From Tetramitus jugosus (lineage: Eukaryota; Heterolobosea; Eutetramitea; Acrasida; Vahlkampfiidae), in assembly GCA_937625935.1 (NCBI GenBank), contig OW569368.1:62001-126000 (forward strand): a stretch of 64,000 nt of DNA, in the 5' to 3' direction. The position numbers were made by a program, and so were the translations under genes. The notes under the pieces are model-generated. The model saw only the letters and a program-made list of their open reading frames with translations. It had not been told where the DNA came from and did not search any database. How positions within the stretch are numbered: position 1 is the stretch's first letter; each line of letters opens with the position of its first letter. Positions 55,774 through 64,000 of this stretch are shown here, one piece after another.

Positions 55774-56556
55774 TTACCGCACCTTCCAATGCAAATCCTT
55801 CTGTCGGGCTAAAATTGGCGGATCAACGTGATCAATTGTCCGCCGCATGTTTAGTCTAAAAATAAAAGTATCCTCGTCCGCGATTGTTTCGAATTTGATT
55901 CCGTAAGGGTGAGGCTTGTGAGGGATAAACATGAAATGTGGATTATGTCGTCCACGATAAGCCGCAATTGTTTCATCCATACATAAGTTTTTTGTCAATT
56001 GTTTTGATTGGAAAAAAATGTCGTTGAGTTTAACGATCCACGAATCGATATCGATGATGCAACAACGAAACATTGCTTCATATTTTCTCTTGCTCATCCT
56101 CTTGTTGAACCATTGTCCATTCCCACAGTTAGTGACATCAGGAATTTGCCAGTATGATTCAATATTATTGATGTTATCAATGAACAGTTGTTCGACCCTT
56201 GTGAACAACTTCATAAAACAAGTAAGAATTGATTGTTCGGCAATGAGAGTAGGATTCGATGGTTGTTGAGTTTGATTGTTGTTGTTGTTGGAGTTGATGT
56301 TTTGTGTTGATGTGGAAAGGAATTCATATGTGATGATGATGAGAGTGATGGTGGTAGTGTAGAAGCAATAGTATTCGTAGGTGATGTTGCCTGGTTGTGA
56401 TTGTTGTGATGATGTTGTAGATAAGGATGGTGCTGATGATGATGGAGATGATGATTGTGAAAGCACAAAGAACCACTTCATCATCATGAATTTGACTTGA
56501 GTAAATCCAACCGAAACGGTACCGTAATCAGAAGTACTGAGAATATTACCGTTCAT
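55774..56556 (-). pseudogene. PiggyBac-like transposase remnant (copy 2)
   Basis: An open frame of 260 aa from ATG 56556. The first 110 residues are Ser/Thr/Asn low complexity of doubtful coding value. From about residue 140: GQWFNKRMSKRKYEAMFRCC, then LCMDETIAAYRGRHNPHFMF and IPHKPHPYGIKFETIADED. These match the N-terminal and first-Asp regions of piggyBac-type transposases and are close to copy 1. The frame ends shortly after, so the second and third catalytic Asp regions are absent. It is a decayed, truncated copy. Confidence 0.7.
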
Positions 56557-56680
56557 GGAAAGAACGGAGAATGACTGGCTGTTGTCAATGTGTTCAGCTT
56601 CTATGACCGGAGCTGTCTTCTATGACTGTGATTGGTCAGTGGTTCCTAGGTGCACCGTCGGGGACAACAAGAGAAGAAGA

Positions 56681-56785
56681 GTGAGCGACGCCCTACGGGT
56701 CGTCACTCACAAAACAAGTCAATAAATGAGCAATCGTGTGCTTGCGCACACTTGGTTGTATGGAACAAAAAAAAAAAAAAAAAAA
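56681..56785 (+). mobile_element. Probable retroelement 3' tail: hairpin plus poly(A)
   Basis: A hairpin at 56681-56710 has arms gtgagcgacgccc and gggtcgtcactcac and a TAC loop. It is followed 57 nt later by a run of 19 A at 56767-56785. The same order (hairpins, short spacer, poly(A)) is seen on the minus strand at 58506-58375 behind the RT gene. I read this as the 3' end of another plus-strand LINE copy. Confidence 0.45.
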
Positions 56786-56810
56786 CACAAAAATTACAAA
56801 AACGCAGAAA

Positions 56811-57061
56811 GGTAGGTCAAGAATGTGCTCAAGAAGCACAACACTGCCTTTGTTGTGATGGAGTCTGAAACGTATGCCGAAGCTTTGCTTCGGAACGTTC
56901 AAGCCATGCCAGTGGAGGTGGAAGCAAAGCGCTTCCTTCCACGCCACATGACCCTGTCAAGGCTGTCAGCAAGAGGCTGACCAAGATGTATCAAGAGCTC
57001 CTGGCTGTGGTGGACGACCTGCGCCACCAAGTCAGTGTGTTAAAAGAAATGGCTTCCGTCA
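56811..57061 (+). pseudogene. Retrotransposon ORF1 fragment (copy 2)
   Basis: Plus-strand translation gives VLKKHNTAFVVMESETYAEALL, then after a frameshift near 56945 HDPVKAVSKRLTKMYQELL and VVDDLRHQVSVLKEM. Both parts align with consecutive parts of the copy at 54587-55585, so this is a decayed ORF1 copy in the opposite orientation. The segment contains the 3-nt-loop hairpin CCGAAGC-TTT-GCTTCGG at 56877-56893. Confidence 0.75.
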
Positions 57062-57859
57062 ACCGGATTCCCTTTGTTTGACATAAAAAAGACCAAAGGA
57101 GCCATAGCAACTTGTGATTGGTCAGTGGTTCCATCTAATGAGGAAAATTGTATGACCGCCTTTTTTGTCCGTGCATCACACTGAATTCAAGTGAGTTTTG
57201 GAACTCTGACACTGTGCGGCTGAGATTCAGCCCTTCATCATCCTAGAACTCAAATTTACATAGACCAGGGATAGAGCATATCATACTGCCTATTTCTGAG
57301 ATACCAACGGAGCATGCGGATAACGCAATATTCAACAACAATCTCCTTGTCATCGCTTGTTTACAATGCAACAACGAACAGATTTGAACAGGCATTCCCA
57401 AACCAGAGAAAGATTTTTCTAGACCACTGCTTGTATCGTGCTTATCACAATCTGTCTTCTTGTACTGACAAAATGGACAGAATTACTGATAATTGCTTCT
57501 GCTGTAAAGAATACCTCGGCATACGAACCTCGTGGTACTGGTATGGTGTACGACAATCCTGATGGATAACGGATTTGAACTTGCATGAGATTCGTCAATA
57601 CTGAACGGATTGAACATTTCCAACAATGTTGAATCCAGTCTAATCTTTAAAGTAACAGGAAGTATTTTTTGTTAATGTTTAAGGAAGACAGAATAGAACC
57701 ATTACAAGAACTGAGTCAGTGTTTTCATTATATTTGTTTGAAAGATGCACTTTTGAGTCAGAATATCTCCAGGGATGTATTTATAAAAGATCTTGGATCT
57801 TATTGGAAGGCTATTTACACAAGGCATCAAAGATTTTCTCAAGGAAGGATATGAGACTC
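57062..57859. other. Mobile-element-derived intergenic DNA
   Basis: About 800 bp without a supported gene. Its only recognisable content is dispersed repeat B (57393-57459). An open frame near 57314-57562 has two CC/CxCC clusters but no recognisable family and is probably chance or element-derived. Confidence 0.4.
57393..57459 (+). repeat. Dispersed repeat B, copy 1
   Basis: About 65 bp resemble 60719-60786 at roughly 80 percent by eye (shared cores: ccaaacca, gatttttct, cttatcacaatctgt). The second copy is directly followed by repeat A, suggesting that A and B belong to one element family. Confidence 0.65.
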
Positions 57860-58357
57860 TCATGTCCAACTGGGCCTTATATTCCTCTTCTTCTGCCCCC
57901 ACGCATATGGATCAATAACACAGACGAGCTGCTTCTTCCTTCTCCGAGGCCTTCTTGGAAAAGGAGTGGAGACAAAACATTTTTGTTTCAATTCGTCTTG
58001 AGCTGACAACAAGCTTTGGCGAGAGTGCTTCTTCTTGTTTTTGAGCTTGTGTCTCATGCAGGATTGAGTACACTGGGCAAATCTTTCTTCAACAAATGGG
58101 TAAATGTTGTCATCAACAACAGTTACCCACGCAACAAACCTCTTGGGGCCCTTCTTGATGACTTGGACCCTGGTGAGCAAATCACCAAAGTCCAAGCCAA
58201 TCTTCTTGGCCAAGGCAGCTTTTGGAGAGTCATCGCACTTTCCAGTGATGATGACCTCCTTGCTGCTTGGAGCAGTTCCTCTTGGTGCTGTGGTCCACAC
58301 AGCATAGCGTGGATTCTCATACTCACGAACAACAGGGGTGTGTGTTCGTTTTTTCAT
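57860..58357 (-). pseudogene. Retrotransposon ORF1 5' part (copy 3)
   Basis: From ATG 58357: MKKRTHTPVVREYENPRYAV, a Lys/Ala segment, then FGDLLTRVQVIKKGPKRFVAWVTV, homologous to copy 1. After about residue 105 it diverges into Lys/Arg-rich sequence and stops. It appears to keep the N-terminus that copy 1 lacks. Its 5' end abuts the poly(A) tail of the LINE at 58375-60225, which seems to have inserted a few bases upstream of its ATG. Confidence 0.68.
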
Positions 58358-58364
58358 CGGCGTT

Positions 58365-58382
58365 TTTTTGTGCCTTTTTTTT
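58365..58382. repeat. Target-site duplication, left copy
   Basis: The 18-bp string tttttgtgcctttttttt here is repeated exactly at 60226-60243. The copies bracket the LINE fragment. The left copy merges into the element's A-tail (T-run on the plus strand, up to 58387). Confidence 0.65.
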
Positions 58383-58437
58383 TTTTTAAATACAACCAGT
58401 TTCGGTTGCTCACTTTATTGTCTATTGTTTTCTTCAG

Positions 58438-58506
58438 CCATCGCTCTTCGAGCGATGGCCCTTGGTCACCTGATTAATTCTCAATGGCGCTCGCAGAGCG
58501 TCATTG
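58438..58506 (-). repeat. Two 3'-UTR hairpins of the LINE
   Basis: 58438-58458 is a perfect 9-bp stem (ccatcgctc / gagcgatgg) with a TTC loop. 58482-58506 is an 11-bp stem with one mismatch (caatggcgctc / gagcgtcattg) and a GCA loop. Both lie in the 3' UTR of the minus-strand LINE. Stem-loops in this position are used by some LINE reverse transcriptases to recognise their own RNA. Confidence 0.6.
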
Positions 58507-58764
58507 CTGTTTCGCTTTTGTTGTGGTGAAGAGGTGAAGGAGTGTCGTAAGACATCTCCGTTTCACCCCATTCACATAAATTCTTGCTTTTTTTTCGCCC
58601 ACTGCTACTTTGACTCCACTGGCTACCAAGCCATTGGTGACATCTTCGATGGCACTCTTTTCGATGCCCATCATCCCTGCCAGAAATTCTCTGCTAGTCC
58701 ACCGCAGTGCTCTTTTTTCAATCTTTCCGTTCTTGAGTCTAACATTATCGAACCAAATGTCGAT

Positions 58765-60225
58765 TCAACTGTCAGCTGACACTCCCAGGCTAATTAATTC
58801 CTTACACACTGTTAGTGCTAGACACCGTCTAGCATGAACAGACCTGGGACAGCGTACCAAGCAGTGTAAAACACTCTCTGGTTCTTTATTGCACCAGGAG
58901 CACATGATAGACGTATCCTGAGGGTTGTAAAGACCTCTTATAACTTCCTCTGTGTGTAGAGTTCCACTTCTCACTTGAAGTTGGAACCATTCTAATCTTC
59001 TATCCACACCATGAGGATATTTCAGGAAGGAAAAGTCAGCGCCACTGTAATTTGCTGCTTTTTGCAACCACCATCTGTCACGCTCCTCAACTCGGCTGTT
59101 GCGCTCTTGATCAAACAAGGATTGAAGGTGCTGTCTACTCTCTACTCTCAGTTCACCTTTGTACAATGCAGGCTCGCCACACGACCCGAGACTTCGGTGC
59201 TGACAATTACACTCTTTCATTTGAGAGATCAGGATACTAAGCAACTGATGGCTCTGTGCACCCAGTTTACAGTTGGGATAGACTTGCTTGAACTCTTTGA
59301 AGCACACAGGCTCACCATCCACCACTAACTGTTTACGACTGACTATACCCACAACATAAAGTTTCTTGAGCAAAGTGGATGGAATGTACCTTGCGAGCCA
59401 ACAGTCATCGCACTGTTTGGCCGCGCTAGAGGGCATTTGGATGTTGTGACAGTGCATCCTGTCGGCACACCACTTATGGTAGGAGTATTTCACGCACTCT
59501 AGTCTGTTCCTTGACTGATACACATTCTCTTGTTGGAATGTTTGATGATGCTTGATATCCTCAAGCGTGTCAAGGAACAGTCTACGTGCTTCTGTGTCCT
59601 TTTTACCATTGACCATCGAGAACACGAACCAACCAGTCTGAGCTGCGATTGACTCCTCAATATCCTTGAGTCCGACTGATCCCAAGTCACAACTGACGGA
59701 GAGCAACTCCGTCGGAAATCTTTTCATCGCTTTCGACCCATACTTCACCAGCGATCTGCCCAACAAGTTGACTTTGTCAAGCCACTCTGCAGTCCAATCG
59801 GTGAACTCCGATGCATAGGTGAATATAGGATGTATACATGTATTGACCACCCTACTCACCTGCCTCGCAGTCAGCCTCATCAGTCTGAGCCTTACGACAA
59901 CTCTCTGTGCCTTTTGCCATGCTTGCTCTTTCTGTCTTTGTGTGCCTCCTCTAAGGTTAGTGTGCAGCCCTAGAGCACGGAAGACCTGTTTATTGCTTCT
60001 CGCTACCACTCGTGTGCTACCAACAGTGATGTCATAGTCTGATCCGTTCTCCTTCTTTCTCACATACAGTTCCAACTTGTCTGGGTGCATCGTCATTCGG
60101 AGCCACCCTAACACGGTAGACATTGCTTTGGCGGCTTTCTCAATGTCCTCCCTTGACTCAGCAAACAAGTTGCAATCATCGACATACGCTGCGTTCCACA
60201 GGTTTTGGGTCATAGCACCAAATCC
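58765..60225 (-). pseudogene. LINE reverse transcriptase, C-terminal half
   Basis: About 486 codons remain, open throughout. The catalytic box AAYVDDCNLFAESREDI is followed by the thumb (MTMHPDKLELYV, YDITVGSTRVV), long helical segments (RLRLMRLTARQVSRVVNTCIHP) and a C-terminal zinc-binding motif CSWCNKEPESVLHCLVRCP (C-x2-C-x7-H-x4-C, zf-RVT type). Endonuclease, fingers and the first catalytic Asp are missing, so it cannot be active. The open frame extends to an ATG at 60288, but those 21 codons are host sequence and part of the tRNA complement. Confidence 0.85.
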
Positions 60226-60243
60226 TTTTTGTGCCTTTTTTTT
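60226..60243. repeat. Target-site duplication, right copy
   Basis: Same 18-bp string as 58365-58382. On the minus strand it immediately precedes the first LINE codons. It ends 37 bp before the first base of the tRNA-Ala gene. Confidence 0.65.
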
Positions 60244-60280
60244 GTGTTTTTGCGTATGCCGCATCACAGATTTGATGTGA

Positions 60281-60353
60281 GGGGTCATGGCTCAGTTGGT
60301 AGAGCGCGTGCTTTGCATGCATGAGGTCCAGGGTTCGATTCCCTGTGGCTCCA
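60281..60353 (+). tRNA. tRNA-Ala (UGC)
   Basis: A full cloverleaf of 73 nt can be drawn. The acceptor stem is ggggtca/tggctcc with a G3:U70 wobble, the alanine identity element, and discriminator A. The D-arm is gctcagttggtagagc, the anticodon arm cgtgc-tttgcat-gcatg with anticodon TGC, and the T-arm caggg-ttcgatt-ccctg. There is no intron and CCA is formed only by chance. Internal A and B boxes (tggctcagttgg, ggttcgatt) are intact, and a TTTT terminator follows at 60365-60368. Confidence 0.97.
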
Positions 60354-60364
60354 CTCTTTAGCTC

Positions 60365-60368
60365 TTTT
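60365..60368 (+). terminator. Pol III terminator of tRNA-Ala
   Basis: A TTTT run 12 nt after the tRNA end on the coding strand, the usual RNA polymerase III stop. Confidence 0.6.
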
Positions 60369-60718
60369 GTGAATTTCCTGTGGCGTTGGAATCTTCTGTT
60401 GTTGATACTTTCCGAAAGTGTTGTTGTTTTGTATTCTTTCTCCGAAGCCATTCTTCATTTGAAACAACCCATCTGATGAAAGTAAGTGCGTCCTTTGCCA
60501 TCTGACCTAGCCTGACTCTTGCGTCTGGCCGTTCCGTCAGTGGTTGCCACATCACTGAAAAAGGTAAAGTGTATCGAGCAGCAGATCAAGATCTATCGTC
60601 ACAAGCTATTGGAACAAAGTAATTTCTCTGGAAAAAAGAACAAGCATACATTCACTAAGCTTATTACTCTTACTCCCAAAATAATAACACCATATTCAAC
60701 TGAAAAAATTTTAACAGA

Positions 60719-60816
60719 CATTTCCAAACCAAAGAATGTGATTTTTCTGGAACCACTTGTATTGTGTTTATCACAATCTGTTTTCTATAATTACAGAAAT
60801 TACAAACTACATTTCC
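60719..60816 (+). repeat. Dispersed repeats B (copy 2) and A (copy 2)
   Basis: 60719-60786 resembles 57393-57459, and 60790-60816 is identical to 55656-55682. The adjacency suggests one ancestral element, of which the other copies are partial. Confidence 0.68.
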
Positions 60817-61453
60817 TTAGCACACCGAGCTCATACTAAAATCTGCCATAAGGATCCATTGAGGAGATTCCTTTCTCTATTTCTTTCAGCTCTTCAATCA
60901 AGACTGAAAACGAGATATGGGATTCAGGATTTTCTTGTCCATTGATGAATATCATTCTCATTTACGACGGTGCCGTGGGTCAAGCAATTAAAAGGTTGTC
61001 TGGAGGTTGTTATGAGCAAGCAGAGTGAGAAGTAGCGAGAAACATTTTTGTTTTTTAAGTCAATTTACCAAAGGATAAGAGGTAAAAGTAAATTCAATTC
61101 ATTGAAGGTTGAGTAAAAAAGATGTCAATTTCGATATTTCGTTGACTTTTATGAATCTCAATTTCCATCTTCACAAAATCCGCGGGACTGTTGGTTGTTT
61201 CATTGACATTTTTTTCATGACTTCTGTTGTCTGTCCCTCTTCAATCAAGTGGATACCTTCAACTCTTTCGTCTAACTATCCTTGATGGACCCTGCAAGGG
61301 GTATATAGTGTTGTTGATTTGTGTAACGTGATGACTTGCTTCACATTTCATAAATTTCTTGTTTTTATTGGGTTGTATCTAATTGTAGGTATCAATAAGT
61401 AGTTCTGATGAGTTCAGAGTTTGATTTGATGCTTCGGTGTGAAAATTTTTTTA

Positions 61454-61597
61454 TTAAACCCTTTTGAATTGGCCCAAAGTTTCACAGATTCGCTCGTCAG
61501 TTTCAAACGGATGATTCTTCTGGTGAATACCCCAAGAGATCTTTAATTCTTCAATAAGGTCGTCCAGACCAGTTTCGGAAACACTGGGAGAACTCAT
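61454..61597 (-). CDS. Small ORF, possible short gene or 3' exon
   Basis: 47 codons from ATG 61597 (MSSPSVSETGLDDLIEELKI), with an ordered, charged character and no low complexity. A possible upstream exon (ATG at 61707, MKGNVIVTFNEKLN, followed by GTAAGA) could be spliced to it in phase 0 at GAAG|ATG, giving about 61 aa. No family is recognised. Evidence for a real gene is only codon quality and the candidate splice. Confidence 0.3.
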   Translation of the reverse strand: MSSPSVSETGLDDLIEELKISWGIHQKNHPFETDERICETLGQFKRV

Positions 61598-61834
61598 CTT
61601 CCTTCGTCTTGTTGGTGTAGGTTTGTTGATGTTGAAAAATGGCAAAGTTTTCCACTTTAGAATAATCTTACATTCAATTTCTCATTGAAAGTAACTATAA
61701 CGTTGCCTTTCATCTCCTCGCATGAATTATCGCCAAACGATCAACCCGAGATATTGTGTAAAATTTAACGTCTAAATTTATACAATGCAGAAAGCCAATA
61801 CACAAATCAAAACAATCAATTCGCCAGAACGAAC

Positions 61835-63387
61835 ATGTTCGATGGTTTATTGAAACTTGGGAACTTCGTAGCATCAAGGATCACACCTCTGAGTAGGCAA
61901 GGGAGACGTTTGGAAAAACTTTCGGGAACGTCCCTGAATGATGATGTCAACATACTGAACACTGCATTGGAGAGTACACTGGATAAGGACCACTTCATTT
62001 TTTCAACCATACTTCCCTCATCCATAAAAAAAGTGGCTTGTAACAACTCTTTCACATGGTACTTGTGCGAGAATGGTCATGTATACTGTCGTGGTCACGT
62101 GTCCAGAGTAATATTTGGCAAAACTACTCTGAATAATGCCATTTCTCAACAAGGTATCGAAGAGTTGAATCGAACATTCATTGTTCATGATGTAGTCTGT
62201 GGAGAGAATCATACCTTTTTCGTCTGTCAAGCCAAGATATGTGGCAAAGCCATTATTTTAACGTTGGGATCACAGGAACTCTATAGCTCAGGTTTGGGGT
62301 CATCGGCACCAGTGACTCGACCCATGGTTCATCCACAGTTAAATTGTGATAATTTCCCATCTGTTGTCAATGTGTTTTGTGGCCCACATACCTCTGCAGT
62401 TCTGTGTGCAGACGGATCTGTGTGGTTTGCTGGATGCAGTCGAGGAGGCAATCTGGGTATGTCGTATGATGAGTCTGATATTCATGCTCGTTCTCGTCAA
62501 CCACAGCAATTTCTGAAGGAGTTCAAACGATTTGAGTATATGAATTCGATACCTCATGCAATTAAGAGTATTGCTCTCGGTTACAACCACACCATATTTT
62601 TGACCGTGACAGGTCAGTGTTATGGAATTGGGATGAATGACTCGTATCAGTTGGGATTGGAGAATACACCCGAGAGGAATCGGACGAGCCACATACCACA
62701 CAAGATCAAGATACCATACGAATCTGTTATTGAAGATGTGAAATGTGGAAATAATCACACCATGTTTCTCGATTGTCAGAAGAGAGTATTCTTTTGCGGA
62801 CATAATTTCCATGGCGAGTGTGGACTGGATCCTGAAGCAGATCTGCAATGCCAATCAGTCAAAGAATCGCCGCTTATTCAACAGTTGGTAGATATGACTT
62901 CGAATCGAAAGGATGCACTGGATAGTATAGTAGATTCTGCTGACTCATGCTTGAAGGACACACCGAGTCGTATTCAGACAATTGCTGTTGGTTCGTGGCA
63001 TTCAATCTGCACCACCGATGACAATAGAATCATTGCATGTGGAAACAATTCTGAGAGTATGTACACTCAATGTTTTCATTGGGAAACAGCTAGTCCCTCA
63101 CTAACCTCTCGACAACAGATCAATTGTTTTTGGGTTTTCCTCGACTAGTGACTATTCAAAAAGCTTGTTTATTGAAATTATCGTTTGTTGAGGATAGGAT
63201 GAACATGTCCCGTGACTTGGAGATGAGGGTTGCATGTGGTCAACAACATTCTGTGCTATATTTCGTCAGAAGCAAAATGAAGTGTCAAGAATTCTGGAGG
63301 AATCTTCTGAAAGAGGTATCGAGAGGTAGTTTTTGCGACATGACAATTTGCTTTGGGTTCTTGGAAAATGAAAGTACTGCTCCATGA
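61835..63387 (+). CDS. RCC1-repeat protein with BTB-like stub (second copy)
   Basis: Exons 61835-63056 and 63119-63387 join in phase (A|AT), giving 496 aa. The 62-nt intron has a GTATGT donor, an ACTAAC branch-like motif and a CAG acceptor. Its removal restores an RCC1 repeat, ACGNNSENQLFLGFPRLV. Further repeats include KKVACNNSFTWYLCENGHVYCRG, VNVFCGPHTSAVLCADGSVWFAG, KSIALGYNHTIFLTVTGQCYGIG and VEDVKCGNNHTMFLDCQKRVFFCG. The C-terminus GSFCDMTICFG resembles the first BTB strand but ends 9 residues later. It is related in layout to the gene at 45908-47275. Confidence 0.78.
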
Positions 63388-63687
63388 ATTCTGAAAAGTA
63401 TCGTCTCCGTTTGAGATTGCTCTCTCGTTGTATAGTCTTTGTTTTGACGTTTGATTCGACGCCACTCGTGGATGCTTTTCCATCCAGGTTTCTCTCAGAA
63501 TTTTGTGGCCACTTCCTTCCTGATAGCTGCCAGAAAGAGCCTAGAACTTTGATTCCCTTCGTTCAAAGTAAAGCGATCATGGACCACGACTTCCACCAAA
63601 TCTCCGTTCCACCAAAGCCTGGAAATTCAGACTCACCAAAAAGAACTTCATCAAAAACCAACCACTGAAATCGAAAAGAGAAGAACA
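63388..63687. other. Intergenic region downstream of RCC1 gene
   Basis: About 300 bp. Another frame stays open here (63384-63668) without recognisable domain. The frame of the next gene is open upstream to about 63554 but lacks an ATG. Confidence 0.35.
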
Positions 63688-64000
63688 ATGGTTTGTGTCG
63701 GGTACGCATCCGCCATGCGCAGATTCTTTGAATGCACCCACAGACTGGATCCCACAAAAAAGGAAGATGATAGTGATAGTGATAGTGATAGCGATAGTGA
63801 GAGTGACGAAGAAGAAGAAGAAGCTCTTGAGGTCAAAGTTGAAGAAGAAGCTCTTGACGACGATGAAAACCAAAAGAACCTCTTGTTGACATCGGCTCAA
63901 GCTGAAGAAACTTCTCTGCTGCCCATTCTCAAATGTTGCAACTGTAGTGTTTCATTTGCAAGCAAAGACACTGTGATACGCATACCAAGTGCGTTTAGAG
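63688..64000 (+). CDS. Acidic protein with CxxC motif, 3'-incomplete
   Basis: The frame is open from ATG 63688 to the window end (104 codons). The sequence starts MVCVGYASAMRRFF, then an Asp/Ser run encoded by GATAGT repeats (63767-63800), Glu-rich stretches, and near the edge LLPILKCCNCSVSFASKDTV. The CxxC with a following SFAS pattern might open a Yippee/Mis18-type zinc fold, but too little is visible. The start is uncertain. Confidence 0.5.
   Translation, partial: MVCVGYASAMRRFFECTHRLDPTKKEDDSDSDSDSDSESDEEEEEALEVKVEEEALDDDENQKNLLLTSAQAEETSLLPILKCCNCSVSFASKDTVIRIPSAFR

Larger units (their letters stand above)
58376..60225 (-). mobile_element. 5'-truncated LINE (non-LTR retrotransposon)
   Basis: About 1.85 kb in minus orientation. 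It begins inside the reverse transcriptase palm (GFGAMTQNLWNAAYVDDCNLF) directly after an 18-bp duplication, and ends in poly(A) (T-run 58375-58387) next to the second duplication copy. Between the RT stop (58765) and the tail lie two hairpins at 58438-58506. 5' truncation, A-tail and target-site duplication are the hallmarks of target-primed reverse transcription. The right boundary is 38 bp from the tRNA-Ala gene. Exact ends are uncertain by a few bases because of the T-runs. Confidence 0.75.
60354..61453. other. Intergenic region with element fragments
   Basis: About 1.1 kb downstream of the tRNA. It contains repeats B and A (60719-60816). A minus-strand open frame near 60358-60555 (TERPDARVRLGQMAKDALTF) has no recognised homology and may be element-derived. 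No other gene or RNA is seen. Confidence 0.4.

Noticed and set aside
60226-60288. RT open frame starting at the ATG in the tRNA complement (60288)
   Set aside because: These 21 codons lie in the target-site duplication, its A-rich flank and the tRNA gene. The LINE sequence begins after 60225.
63057-63118. Apparent frameshift splitting the second RCC1 gene
   Set aside because: A 62-nt intron with GTATGT donor, ACTAAC motif and CAG acceptor joins the frames in phase and restores a standard RCC1 repeat.
63767-63800. GATAGT tandem repeat as a regulatory element
   Set aside because: It lies in the open frame of an acidic protein and encodes an Asp-Ser run; simple coding microsatellite.

Overview
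This is a eukaryotic nuclear window with compact genes, short spliceosomal introns (most 60-120 nt, donors GTATGT or GTAAGT, one with an ACTAAC branch-like motif) and the standard genetic code. Genes are packed on both strands, often 50-400 bp apart, with long CAA/CAG (Gln/Asn) and Ser tracts. The protein set (membrane hybrid histidine kinase, RWP-RK factor, Zn2Cys6 factor, F-box and RCC1 families, cysteine-rich polytopic receptor) points to a free-living amoeboid protist, most likely a heterolobosean of the Naegleria type. That assignment is inference from style and gene content, not from a match.

Layout. 1-519: 3'-incomplete eIF5A (minus strand). 1658-9524: ABCC-type ABC transporter, aspartyl aminopeptidase, an orphan, and an A20-type zinc-finger protein. 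9983-16531: an orphan, a membrane-anchored bZIP factor, an 8-TM protein of unknown function and ribosomal protein uL13. 16746-30417: a 948-aa cysteine-rich polytopic receptor with a polyproline tail, Ctf4/WDHD1 replication factor, F-box protein, trypsin-fold protein lacking its catalytic His, F-box/LRR protein, MMAA/MeaB GTPase and ARF. 30806-45448: Sec1/Munc18 protein, Zn2Cys6-PAS factor, Ac45/Voa1-like protein, MOB1, a Gln-rich regulator, hybrid histidine kinase, a small 2-TM protein and mitochondrial DnaJ. 45908-53340: RCC1-like protein, p24 cargo receptor, RWP-RK factor and Hrd3/SEL1L. 53447-60816: a nest of decayed mobile elements (two piggyBac-like remnants, three copies of a retrotransposon ORF1, one 5'-truncated LINE with target-site duplication) next to a tRNA-Ala(UGC) gene. 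61454-64000: a small ORF, a second RCC1-like gene and the start of an acidic protein.

Themes. Several genes serve the secretory pathway: ARF, Sec1/Munc18, p24, Hrd3/SEL1L, the Ac45-like protein and the ER-stress-type membrane bZIP. Others are sensory or regulatory: the histidine kinase, cysteine-rich receptor, MOB1, RWP-RK, Zn2Cys6 and F-box proteins. Exon structures were built by hand from phase-consistent GT-AG junctions; every multi-exon model has a total length divisible by three.

Most notable observations: the LINE insertion whose duplicated target lies about 40 bp upstream of the tRNA gene, a recurring hairpin class with 3-nt loops inside the retroelement remnants, the ATF6-like layout of the bZIP protein, a Zn2Cys6-PAS factor outside fungi, and two RCC1 proteins that both end just inside a BTB-like start.
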